DNA from: Rhodobium orientis
GTDB lineage: Bacteria > Pseudomonadota > Alphaproteobacteria > Rhizobiales > Rhodobiaceae
NCBI RefSeq assembly: GCF_003258835.1
Contig: NZ_NPEV01000038.1
Location: 1 to 55,098, forward strand
Direction of reading: 5' to 3'
DNA: 55,098 nucleotides
Shown here: positions 41,436-49,330 of the stretch, in pieces
Layout: the number at the start of each line of letters is the position of its first letter
Numbering within the stretch: the first letter of the stretch is position 1
The notes under the pieces: generated by a model
Seen by the model: only the letters and a program-made list of their open reading frames with translations
What the model was told of the DNA's origin: nothing
Databases searched by the model: none
Translations under genes and position numbers: made by a program

Positions 41436-43105
41436 AATTCGGCCCGGTACCGCTAGCAGACGCCGAAGGCGCGATCCTCGCCCACAGCGTGATCCTTGAC
41501 GGCGGCAAGATTGCCAAGGGCACGGTCCTCGGCGCGGACGAGATCGCCCGGCTGGGCGAAGCGGGCCATGACGCGGTCATCGTCGCCCGGCTGGAAGACG
41601 GCGACATCGGCGAGGACGCGGCCGCCGAGGCGCTGGGGAAGGCGCTGACAGGTCATGGTGTGACGGCCGAGCCCGCCTTCACTGGCCGCGGCAATCTCTT
41701 TGCCGAGGCGGCAGGAATCTTTGCCGTCGACCGGGCGACGATCGACGACCTCAACCGGCTCGATCCGGGCCTCACCCTTGCGACGCTTCCCGCCTTTTCG
41801 CCGGTCGAGGCCCGGCGCATGGTCGCGACGGTCAAGATCATCCCCTATGCCGTGCCGAAGGCGGCGCTCGACGCCGCCCTTGCCCTCGTCGCCGAGCGCG
41901 GCCCGGTCCTCAGCCTCCATCCCTATCGGGTCAAACGCGTCGCCGTCGTCTCGACCCTCCTGCCGGGGTTAAAGGAAAAGGTCGTCGACAAGACCCTCAG
42001 AATCCTCGCCGACCGGCTGGCGCCCGCCTGCGCTGAGATCGTCGCCGAGGAGCGCGTCGCCCATGACGCGGAGGCCGTCGCCGCTGCGATCGCGCGGCTG
42101 GCACCTGAGGCCGAGCTGTTGATCCTCTTCGGCGCCTCCGCCGTCGCCGACCGGCACGACGTGCTGCCGACCGCCATCGAGCAGGCGGGCGGCGCGGTCT
42201 CCCATTTCGGCATGCCGGTCGATCCCGGCAATCTGCTTCTGGTCGGCCGGTTTGGCGACGTGCCCGTCATTGGTGCGCCCGGCTGCGCCCGCAGCCCGCG
42301 GGAAAACGGCTTCGACTGGGTGCTTGCGCGGCTTCTTGCCGGCCTTCAGGTGACGCCGGACGACATCACCGGCATGGGCGTCGGCGGCCTCCTGATGGAG
42401 ATCGTCTCTAGGCCGCAGCCGCGCGAGGGACCGGTCGCGGAGCCCGGCGAAAAGGCCCCCGAAGTCGCTGCCCTTATCCTCGCCGCCGGCCGCGCCGCGC
42501 GCATGGGCGGGCCGAACAAGCTGCTCGCCACTGTCGACGGCACGCCGCTTGTCGCCCATGCGGCAAAGGCCGCGAGCGACAGCCGGGCTTCCTCCGTCAC
42601 CGCCGTCACTGGCCATCGCGCCGAAGAAGTCGATGCGATTTTGAAAGAGAGCGATATCCGGATCATCCATAATCCCGACTATATGAAAGGTCTCTCATCG
42701 TCCCTTGCGGCGGGCATCAAAGCCCTGCCGGAGACGGCCGATGCCGTCCTTGTGCTCCTGGCCGATATGCCGAGAGTGACGGCCGAAACCCTCGATCGGC
42801 TGATTGCCGCCTTCGATCCCGAAGCAGGCGCCCACATCGTCGTTCCGACCTCCGGCGGCAAGCGCGGCAACCCGGTGCTGTGGTCGCGCCGCTACTTTGA
42901 GGCGCTGTCGTCGATCACCGGCGACGTCGGCGCCCGCCACCTCATCGGCGAAAATGCGGACGCGGTCGTCGAAGTGGAGATCGGCGCAGAGGTCGCCCTC
43001 GACCTCGACACGCCGGAAGCGTTGGCCGCCATCGGTGGCCGGCTGCCGGAAGAGGGCACACCGGTCAACGACAACGACCGAAAGACAACGGGGAGGGGGG
43101 AATGA
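41432..43105 (+). CDS. Fusion of molybdopterin-binding (MoeA/MogA-like) and MocA-like cytidylyltransferase domains
   Basis: 557 residues. The first 330 or so residues resemble molybdopterin-binding domains (LLILFGASAVADRHDVLPTAI, FGMPVDPGNLLLVGRFGDVPVIGAPGCARSP). From residue 350 a nucleotidyltransferase domain follows with LAAGRAARMGGPNKLLA, PDYMKGLSSSLAAGI, LLADMPRVTAETLDRLI and GGKRGNPVLWSRRYF, as in MocA, which makes molybdopterin cytosine dinucleotide. MCD is the cofactor form of CO-dehydrogenase-type enzymes, in agreement with coxSL nearby. The start is a GTG in GTGA overlap with the XdhC gene. Confidence 0.9.
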   Translation: MKFGPVPLADAEGAILAHSVILDGGKIAKGTVLGADEIARLGEAGHDAVIVARLEDGDIGEDAAAEALGKALTGHGVTAEPAFTGRGNLFAEAAGIFAVDRATIDDLNRLDPGLTLATLPAFSPVEARRMVATVKIIPYAVPKAALDAALALVAERGPVLSLHPYRVKRVAVVSTLLPGLKEKVVDKTLRILADRLAPACAEIVAEERVAHDAEAVAAAIARLAPEAELLILFGASAVADRHDVLPTAIEQAGGAVSHFGMPVDPGNLLLVGRFGDVPVIGAPGCARSPRENGFDWVLARLLAGLQVTPDDITGMGVGGLLMEIVSRPQPREGPVAEPGEKAPEVAALILAAGRAARMGGPNKLLATVDGTPLVAHAAKAASDSRASSVTAVTGHRAEEVDAILKESDIRIIHNPDYMKGLSSSLAAGIKALPETADAVLVLLADMPRVTAETLDRLIAAFDPEAGAHIVVPTSGGKRGNPVLWSRRYFEALSSITGDVGARHLIGENADAVVEVEIGAEVALDLDTPEALAAIGGRLPEEGTPVNDNDRKTTGRGE

Positions 43106-43219
43106 GCCCCATTCGGTGTCGCGATCGTTGCTGGCGCCAGTCCTTAGAAGAGTTTCTTCAAGAAATGTTAAAACAAGTTGCGACCCTCAATATTGAGAAA
43201 TTATTTGGGAGATGATTTT

Positions 43220-43720
43220 TTGAAAAATACTAAAAAGATTTCATATATAATTTTCTTTATTTTAATATCACTAACCATAGCTGTGCTCTCCTATTTTCTG
43301 ACCAAAGAAATAATAATCAAAAGAAACAATGAGGCGTTAACAAGAAAAATACTGAACCTCGGACCCAAGCCAACACCCTTGCAGAGTTTGTTCCCCGATA
43401 TTGAGTGGGACGAATTTTGCAGAATTGGAGGATATAGTATTATTTCAATAACAATAAAGGCACAATATGATATCGATATAGATAATTATACAATAAAACC
43501 AAGAGACTTCGATATTGAAGAAGGGGAGCTTGGTATCGCGTTAATAAATCATAGCCGTGAAGTCATTTATACGTACAAAATTAATAGGGTAGAAATTTCC
43601 AGTATTTCGGGGCCGGATTGCCTTTCGAAAAGAACTTCAAACGTACGGCTAATACGAAGAAAGAAAGATAAGCCTCGAAGTTGGGATACTCTGCAATTAA
43701 TCTTCTCGAATGAAGATTAA
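43220..43720 (+). CDS. AT-rich orphan gene, single-pass membrane protein of unknown function
   Basis: About 166 residues with one N-terminal membrane segment (ISYIIFFILISLTIAVLSYFL) and a soluble, probably periplasmic domain with two Cys (EFCRIGG, GPDCLSK). Base and codon use differ sharply from all neighbours: the gene is strongly AT-rich, with many ATA, AAA and TTA codons. This indicates recent horizontal transfer. The TTG at 43220 has GGGAG about 9 bp upstream; an in-frame TTG at 43178 would add 14 residues. No family recognised. Confidence 0.7.
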   Translation: MKNTKKISYIIFFILISLTIAVLSYFLTKEIIIKRNNEALTRKILNLGPKPTPLQSLFPDIEWDEFCRIGGYSIISITIKAQYDIDIDNYTIKPRDFDIEEGELGIALINHSREVIYTYKINRVEISSISGPDCLSKRTSNVRLIRRKKDKPRSWDTLQLIFSNED

Positions 43721-43802
43721 ACAGCGGATTTTCGATCGCTAGAATTCTGTATGTCCATCTGTCAAAGGGGGCCTCTATGGTTGATTTGCCGTCTGGTTTT
43801 AA

Positions 43803-43997
43803 GCTCTGTCGGCGAAGCTCTCCTCCGACGATATCTCACCGGCCGGGGAAAAGACGCTGGAGCGCGTTCCCATGCGTCGCATTGGCGCGCTGTCGGAACT
43901 TGACGGCCCGTTCCTCTTGCTTGCCGGCGACCAATCGAGCTTCATGACCGGAGCGGTCATTCCCGTCGACGGCGGCCACCTCGTCACCGGGCTTTGA
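43803..43997 (+). pseudogene. 3' remnant of a short-chain dehydrogenase (SDR) gene
   Basis: The frame between TAA (43800-43802) and TGA (43995-43997) reads SDDISPAGEKTLERVPMRRIGALSELDGPFLLLAGDQSSFMTG (in part) and ends AVIPVDGGHLVTGL. This is the C-terminal end of a classical SDR (P-x-R-R-x-G...FLLL..S.FMTG..I.VDGG). No start codon, Rossmann motif or catalytic Tyr-Lys remains, so about 190 N-terminal residues are lost. It ends 45 bp before the acyl-CoA dehydrogenase gene, its probable former operon partner. The AT-rich island lies directly upstream. Confidence 0.85.
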
Positions 43998-44042
43998 GCG
44001 CGAGAGAAAACAAAAGAACGCCTGTCCGGGAGGACGCCCGAA

Positions 44043-45248
44043 ATGGACTTTTCGCTCGACGCCGAGACCGAGGCGCTGCGTCAGCGCCTGCGCGCCTTTA
44101 TCACCGACACGGTTCTGCCGCTGGAGGCCGACCCTGAGAATTGCAACGAATATGAGCACGTCAAGCTCGCCGTCCGCGACCGCATCCGAAAAGACGCGCG
44201 GGCGATCGGCATCTGGACGCCGCAGGTCTCCGAGGACTGGGGCGGCATGGGCCTGCCGATGGTCGCCCAGGCGGCCCTTTACGAAGAGGCCAACCGCTCG
44301 CTCTTCGGCCCGGTGATGATCAACGCCGCCGCGCCCGACGACGGAAATCTGCGCCTTCTGGACACTGTCGCGCGGCCGGACCAGAAGGAAAAGTGGCTGA
44401 AGCCGATCGTTGCCGGCGAGGTCAGCTCCTCCTTCGTCATGACCGAGCCCCATCCGGGCGGCGGCTCCGACCCCGGCATGATGCTGACCCGGGCCGAGCG
44501 CCACGGCGACACCTGGAAGGTGTTCGGGCGCAAATGGTTCATCTCCGGCGCCGACATCGCCGACCATTTCATCCTGATTGCTCGCACCGACCCGGACGAG
44601 ACCAACACCCGCAAGCACCTGACGGCCTTCCTCTACCACCGCGACCAGCCCGGCTGGCGCGTCGTCCGGCGCATCGAGAATATGGGCCCGGACGAGCATG
44701 GCGGCGTCTGCGAGCTGGAATTCGACGGCCTGGAAATCCCCGACGAAAACCGGCTGATGGAGATCGGCGACGGCCTGAAAGTGACCCAGATCCGCCTTGG
44801 GCCCGCCCGCCTCACCCATTGCATGCGCTGGCTCGGCCTTGCCAAGCGCTGCATGGAGATCGCCCAGGACTATGCGTCCTACCGGGAAAGCTTCGGCGTC
44901 CGCCTCGCGGACCGGGAATCGGTGCAGCTAAAGCTCGGCGAGGTCGCCCACGACATCGCCATCGGCCGGCTCCTCGTCATGCACGCGGCCTGGAAGCTGG
45001 ACCAGGGCGACCGAGCCCGCAAGGAAATTTCCATGGCCAAGATCGCCGTCGCCGACACGCTCCACAAGGCGGCGGACGTCGCCATCCAGATCAATGGCGG
45101 GCGCGGCTATTCCACCGACACGCCGCTGGAATGGATCTACCGCTACGCCCGCTGCGCCCGCCTCGTCGACGGCGCCTCGGAGGTCCACCGCATGGTGCTG
45201 GCAAGGGCCTATGCGGAAGAGGGCGATGATTTTTGGCAGTGGGGGTGA
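44043..45248 (+). CDS. Acyl-CoA dehydrogenase (ACAD10/11-like)
   Basis: 401-residue FAD enzyme. N-terminal helical domain MDFSLDAETEALRQRLRAFI, FAD-binding beta domain FVMTEPHPGGGSDPGMM and KWFISGADIADHFILIARTD, C-terminal helical domain with ASYRESFGVRLADRESVQ and QINGGRGYSTDTPLEWIYRYARC. At the place of the usual catalytic Glu (YEGT in medium-chain enzymes) it has VDGASEVHRM with Asp376, as in ACAD10/11-type proteins. It probably oxidises a branched or hydroxylated acyl-CoA. It follows the SDR remnant. Confidence 0.92.
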   Translation: MDFSLDAETEALRQRLRAFITDTVLPLEADPENCNEYEHVKLAVRDRIRKDARAIGIWTPQVSEDWGGMGLPMVAQAALYEEANRSLFGPVMINAAAPDDGNLRLLDTVARPDQKEKWLKPIVAGEVSSSFVMTEPHPGGGSDPGMMLTRAERHGDTWKVFGRKWFISGADIADHFILIARTDPDETNTRKHLTAFLYHRDQPGWRVVRRIENMGPDEHGGVCELEFDGLEIPDENRLMEIGDGLKVTQIRLGPARLTHCMRWLGLAKRCMEIAQDYASYRESFGVRLADRESVQLKLGEVAHDIAIGRLLVMHAAWKLDQGDRARKEISMAKIAVADTLHKAADVAIQINGGRGYSTDTPLEWIYRYARCARLVDGASEVHRMVLARAYAEEGDDFWQWG

Positions 45249-45420
45249 GGCGGCTTCGGCGTTTGGGGCGGCCATTCGGCCGATGCGTCGATATTCGAAC
45301 GAATGCCGTTTCCGCAGGCGTCATCCAGGCCGTGCGGCTGCTGCACGGCCCCCTCTGTCCCGTCGTTTCAGGCGGCTTCGGCGCAGGCGAACGGAGCACT
45401 CCGGCCAAACCAAAACTCCG

Positions 45421-45746
45421 TCGTCACCCCGGCCCCCGAGCCGGGGTCTAATGCCCGTCTCCGCACGGTACGCCGTTGGTGTTAGAAGGAGGAATCGGCG
45501 AAGCTCCCCGAACCCATCGCGACGGCATACCGTGACGAGACGGGCAATGGCCCCCGGGCCTCGCTGCGCTCACCCGGGGTGACGTCTGAGTGTGGGGTCG
45601 CCGGGAGTGCCTCCAAAGGCACGCCCAGCCCACCGCCAACGCCGGCTGGATTGCCGCGTCGGCCTGTCGGCCTCCTCGCAATGACGTTGAAATTATTGTG
45701 CAAATAACCTTCGATTGTCATTGCGAGCGCAGCGAAGCAATCCAGA
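45421..45746. repeat. Composite intergenic repeat cluster A
   Basis: The 590-bp gap after the acyl-CoA dehydrogenase holds several repeat units. Unit 1 (about 45421-45473) starts GTCACCCCGGCCCCCGAGCC. A second GTCACCCCGG unit in opposite orientation is at about 45525-45585. An inverted copy of the GTCATTGCGAG...GCAATCCAG element lies at 45646-45685 and a direct copy at 45717-45746. The same units occur at 49036-49256 in inverted overall orientation. No gene is present; the first 170 bp of the gap show nothing recognisable. Confidence 0.75.
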
Positions 45747-45840
45747 AACCACGGTCGCGACTTGTCTTGGCGCCGAAGTCGTTTCGGCTATTCTATCGGC
45801 GCTCTTCAACGCCGAAGGCCACCAGCAAAAGAAACCGCCC

Positions 45841-46302
45841 ATGCCCTCCACCGCCTTCCACCTCCGCCTCGCCATTCCCGAAGACGTTCCTGCCATCGAG
45901 GCCATCGTCGAGGCGGCCTATGCGCCGTACGTTCCCCGCATGGGCAAGAAGCCCGGCCCGATGCTCGACGACTACGCGGCACGGGTGGCCGAGGGCGTGG
46001 TGCAGGTGGCGACGCGGGACGGAACGGTCGAGGGTGTCCTCGTGCTGCTGCCGGGCGAGGATCACCTGCTTCTCGACAACGTCGCCGTCGCGCCCTCCGC
46101 GCAAGGCTCGGGCCTCGGGCGGTTTCTGGTTGCCGCTGCGGAACGGGCGGCTGCCGACCGCGGCCACAAAACGCTCCGCCTCTACACCCACGAGACCATG
46201 ACGGAGAACATCGCCATGTATCTCCGCCTCGGCTATGCCGAGACCCACCGGGTGACGGAAAAAGGCTTTGAGCGCGTCTATCTGGAAAAGCGCGTGAAAT
46301 GA
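45841..46302 (+). CDS. GNAT-family N-acetyltransferase
   Basis: 153 residues. Acetyl-CoA site motif APSAQGSGLGRFLV (Q/R-x-x-G-x-G), preceded by the beta4 strand HLLLDNVAV and followed by HKTLRLYTHETMTENIAMYLRLGY, the usual GNAT C-terminal part. Target unknown. The ATG at 45841 fits the family N-terminus (FHLRLAIPEDVPAIEAIVEAAYAPY). It is the first gene of the block between the two repeat clusters. Confidence 0.92.
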   Translation: MPSTAFHLRLAIPEDVPAIEAIVEAAYAPYVPRMGKKPGPMLDDYAARVAEGVVQVATRDGTVEGVLVLLPGEDHLLLDNVAVAPSAQGSGLGRFLVAAAERAAADRGHKTLRLYTHETMTENIAMYLRLGYAETHRVTEKGFERVYLEKRVK

Positions 46303-46394
46303 CTGGTGCGGCCGCCGGATTTCGGCAACGATGACGTGGTCCGGCCCCTGAAAAAACGCCCACAAATGCGCCGGCTTACGGAGACGAAACGCCC

Positions 46395-46955
46395 ATGACC
46401 ATCCGTTCCATTCTGGCCGCTCTCTGTATCCTCCTTGTGGGTGCCGTCCTCGCGCCCGGCCCCGCCGGCGCCGACGAGACGACGGCGCGGGGCCGGATCG
46501 TTGCGGTGGAGGATGCCGGCTATCCGATGTTCGCCGTGACGGTCGCCTTTCCGGCCAAGGACGAGGAGACGCTGCTCCTCAATGCCGAGGAAGCGGCGAT
46601 CGACCCGGGCGTGCTTGCCGGCCTTGAGGGCCGGACCGCCGAGATCGCCGTCCTCCGCGACGAGCGCAACAGCCTCTACGACCTGCACTATCAGGGGAAA
46701 TCCGTGTTCGATCCGGACGCGGAAAAGCCCGGCCCGGAACGGCAGAGCATCACCGGAACGCTCAAAGGCGCCGACGAGCCGACCGGCGGCGACCTGCCCG
46801 ACGAGATCACAGTCACCGATGGCAAGGGCAACAGCGAGACCTTCGAATATTTCATCCAGCCGGAAATGGTCGCCGTGAACGGCCGCGAGGTGACCGCCTA
46901 TTTCGAGACCCGGACGGTCGCCGAGATCACGTCTTTGACGCCCGTCGAGGAGTAA
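46395..46955 (+). CDS. Secreted protein of unknown function
   Basis: 186 residues with a signal peptide (SILAALCILLVGAVLAPGPAGA). The acidic mature part has no Cys, is probably beta-rich, and may comprise two similar halves (ARGRIVAVEDAGYPMFAVTV and ITGTLKGADEPTGGDLPDEITVTDGKG), perhaps OB-like small domains. GGAGA precedes the ATG. Family not recognised. It converges on the Lrp gene 9 bp away. Confidence 0.75.
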   Translation: MTIRSILAALCILLVGAVLAPGPAGADETTARGRIVAVEDAGYPMFAVTVAFPAKDEETLLLNAEEAAIDPGVLAGLEGRTAEIAVLRDERNSLYDLHYQGKSVFDPDAEKPGPERQSITGTLKGADEPTGGDLPDEITVTDGKGNSETFEYFIQPEMVAVNGREVTAYFETRTVAEITSLTPVEE

Positions 46956-46964
46956 AAGGGGGGC

Positions 46965-47447
46965 TCAGCCTTCGGGCGCGCCGGCGAGGAACGGGCAGCG
47001 GGTTTCGTTCTTGACGTGCTCCAGCACGAACCAGCTTTCATAGGAGCCGATGTTGTCGTCGCCGGCAAAGACCTCGACGGCAAAGTCGGAATAGGCGGCG
47101 ACGTCGGCAAGAACGGCGACGACATAGAAGTCGATAGGGCCGGCGGTCTGGTAGCACTGGACCACCTCCGGCCGCGCCAGCATTTTCTGCTTGAAAGCCT
47201 CCATCAGCCGCGCCTGGCGCTGGGCGAGGGTTGCCGCGACGATGACCTTGACCGCCGGGCCGATCAGCGTCGGGTCGATGATGGAAACGTCGCGCACGAT
47301 GATGCCGTCCTTGCGCAGGCGCGCCACCCGCCGCGAACAGGCCGCCGGCGACAGCCCGACCTTCTCGGCGAGCGCGATGTTGGCAATGCGGTTGTCGGCT
47401 TGCAGGATGTGGAGGATCTGGCGGTCGATCCGGTCGAGCGGGGTCAT
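46965..47447 (-). CDS. Lrp/AsnC-family transcriptional regulator
   Basis: 160 residues. N-terminal helix-turn-helix: LDRIDRQILHILQADNRIANIALAEKVGLSPAACSRRVARL. The C-terminal RAM domain binds amino acids (VVQCYQTAGPIDFYVVAVLADVAAYSDF). It is divergent from a dialkylglycine-decarboxylase-like gene and probably regulates it in response to an amino acid, through the dyad at 47480-47516. Confidence 0.93.
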   Translation of the reverse strand: MTPLDRIDRQILHILQADNRIANIALAEKVGLSPAACSRRVARLRKDGIIVRDVSIIDPTLIGPAVKVIVAATLAQRQARLMEAFKQKMLARPEVVQCYQTAGPIDFYVVAVLADVAAYSDFAVEVFAGDDNIGSYESWFVLEHVKNETRCPFLAGAPEG

Positions 47448-47479
47448 GTGCGGTGCCCTGACGGCGTGACTGACAATTA

Positions 47480-47516
47480 TTGCACGCTAACACAACAAAT
47501 CGGACTTCGCGTGCAA
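47480..47516. promoter_or_regulatory. Candidate Lrp operator
   Basis: TTGCACGC (47480-47487) and GCGTGCAA (47509-47516) are perfect inverted copies with a 21-bp spacer, in the 147-bp gap between the divergent lrp and aminotransferase genes. Lrp-family proteins bind spaced dyads of this type. It ends 78 bp before the aminotransferase start. Confidence 0.55.
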
Positions 47517-47594
47517 GGATCTGCATGAAAACGCAACCCGCGCCGACGGCCTTTGCGCTACGATATCCGCCGTCCCATCCCTCCGGAGGCCGCC

Positions 47595-48908
47595 ATGTCC
47601 GCCAGCCTTGAGACCAGCATCGACACCAAGCAGAGCAACGATTTCAGCCGCCACCTCATCAATTACGGCTTCAATTTCGTCCCCAACCTCATCGAATCCG
47701 CCCGCGGCTCGGTCCTGACGGACGTCGACGGCAACGAGATCCTCGATTTCACCTCCGGCCAGATGTGCGCCATCCTCGGCCACAATCACCCGGACATTGT
47801 GGAGGCCATCGAAAAGGCCTGCCGCGAGGTGCTGCACCTCTATAGCGGCATGGTCAGCGTGCCGGTCATGAAGCTGGCCGAGGACCTGGCCGCGATGCTG
47901 CCGCCGAGCCTGCAGCGTATGATGTTCCTCAACACCGGTGCGGAGTCCAACGAGGCCGCGATCCGCATGGCCAAGCTCCACACCGGCCGCTACGAGGTGC
48001 TGGCCCTGAGCGGTTCCTGGCACGGCATGACGGCCGCCGCCGCCTCGCTGACCTATTCCGCCGGCCACCGCGGCTACGGCCCGGCGATGCCCGGCACCAT
48101 GGCGTTGCCGACGCCCAACAGCTACCGCTGCCCGGTCAAGCACTGCTGCGGCAAGTGCGACACCACCTGCCTCGACGTCGGCTTTGCCATGGCCGACGCC
48201 CAGTCGGTCGGCTCCCAGGCCGCCGTCATCGCCGAGCCGGTGCTGTCGTCTGCCGGCGTCATCATCCCGCCGGAGAACTATTTCAAGCGCCTTCGCGAGG
48301 AATGCGACAAGCGCGGCATGATGCTGATCCTCGACGAGGCGCAGACTTCGCTCGGCCGCCTCGGCACCGACTTCGCCTTTGCCCATTTCGGTGCCGAACC
48401 GGACTTCGTCACCCTGTCGAAGACGCTTGGCGGCGGCGTTCCCATGGCCGCGACGATCACCAGCGACGAGATCGCCGACGACTGCGCGTCGAAGGGCTAT
48501 CTGCACGTCACCTCCCACGTCTCCGATCCGCTGCCGGCCGAGGTCGGGCGCGCCATCCTGAAGGTCTTGAAGCGCGACAACATCAACGACCGCGTCAAGG
48601 AGATGGGCGCCTATCTGGAAAAGGGTCTTAAGGAACTGCAGTCTCGCCACGAGGCAATCGGCGACGTGCGCGGCATGGGCCTGCTGTGGGGCGTTGAGCT
48701 GGTCAAGGACCGCGAGACCCGCGAGCCGGATGCCGAGTATGGCGCGGCCGTCACCCGCCGCTGCATGGAACTCGGCCTCAACATGAACATCGTCTCGGTC
48801 GGCGGCATGGCCGCCGTCTGGCGCGTCGCGCCGCCGCTGACGGTGTCGACGGCCGAGATTGACCGGGGGCTGGAGATTCTCGACCAGGCGATGGCCGAGA
48901 TGCGGTAG
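47595..48908 (+). CDS. Class III aminotransferase close to 2,2-dialkylglycine decarboxylase
   Basis: 437-residue PLP enzyme. The PLP lysine is K276 in TLSKTLGGG. Active-site segments match dialkylglycine decarboxylase: DFTSGQMCAILGHNHPDI, SGSWHGMTAAAASLTYSAGHRG, EPVLSSAGVI, HVSDPLPAEVG and MNIVSVGGMAAVWRVAPPLTV. That enzyme decarboxylates 2,2-dialkylglycines such as 2-aminoisobutyrate and transaminates pyruvate. A segment with five Cys (179-192, CPVKHCCGKCDTTC) is absent from the well-known Burkholderia enzyme. Other class III substrates remain possible. GGAGG precedes the ATG at 47595. Confidence 0.85.
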   Translation: MSASLETSIDTKQSNDFSRHLINYGFNFVPNLIESARGSVLTDVDGNEILDFTSGQMCAILGHNHPDIVEAIEKACREVLHLYSGMVSVPVMKLAEDLAAMLPPSLQRMMFLNTGAESNEAAIRMAKLHTGRYEVLALSGSWHGMTAAAASLTYSAGHRGYGPAMPGTMALPTPNSYRCPVKHCCGKCDTTCLDVGFAMADAQSVGSQAAVIAEPVLSSAGVIIPPENYFKRLREECDKRGMMLILDEAQTSLGRLGTDFAFAHFGAEPDFVTLSKTLGGGVPMAATITSDEIADDCASKGYLHVTSHVSDPLPAEVGRAILKVLKRDNINDRVKEMGAYLEKGLKELQSRHEAIGDVRGMGLLWGVELVKDRETREPDAEYGAAVTRRCMELGLNMNIVSVGGMAAVWRVAPPLTVSTAEIDRGLEILDQAMAEMR

Positions 48909-48993
48909 GCGGCGCTTTTTTGCGCTCACGCCAGGCTCGCTAACGCTCGCGGCTCCACGGGGGCGGCGCAACGGCGCCGGCGGCCGTTCGGCC

Positions 48994-49256
48994 TTGCGAA
49001 GCCTGACGGCTTCGATTGGCGCCGTCTCGCCCTCTCTTGTCACCCCGGGCTTGACCCGGGGCCTATTGCCCCTTTCAACGCGGTAGCCCGGCTCGGCTGG
49101 ATCGCCACGTCGCCTACGGCTCCTCGCGATGACGTCGATAGTCTGATTGTTATTGCGAGCGAAAGCGAAGCAATCCAGACAACGGCGTTCCAGCAACAGC
49201 AGGCATACCGTGCGGAAACGGGCAATAGGCCCCGGCTCGGGGGCCGGGGTGACGAC
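48994..49256. repeat. Composite intergenic repeat cluster B
   Basis: The 420-bp gap after the aminotransferase contains a TTGCGAA hairpin (48997-49003/49008-49014), a GTCACCCCGG unit (49036-49083), an inverted repeat element (about 49096-49135), a direct GTTATTGCGAG...GCAATCCAG copy (about 49149-49178) and a last unit (49202-49256). The last unit is the reverse complement of 45419-45473 with about 51 of 55 positions equal. No gene is visible. Confidence 0.75.
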
Positions 49257-49330
49257 TGAAGGTGTGGCGGGCCGAAGCGGTTCATTGGCAAGCGCCAACA
49301 CGGGCGTCAGCGCCACAGACCATCGGCGTC

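Noticed and set aside
43107-43800. Insertion sequence
   Set aside because: No transposase, no terminal inverted repeats and no target duplication could be found at the edges of the AT-rich segment.
45421-45746. CRISPR array
   Set aside because: The repeats are few, irregularly spaced, differently oriented and of several types; no cas genes are present.
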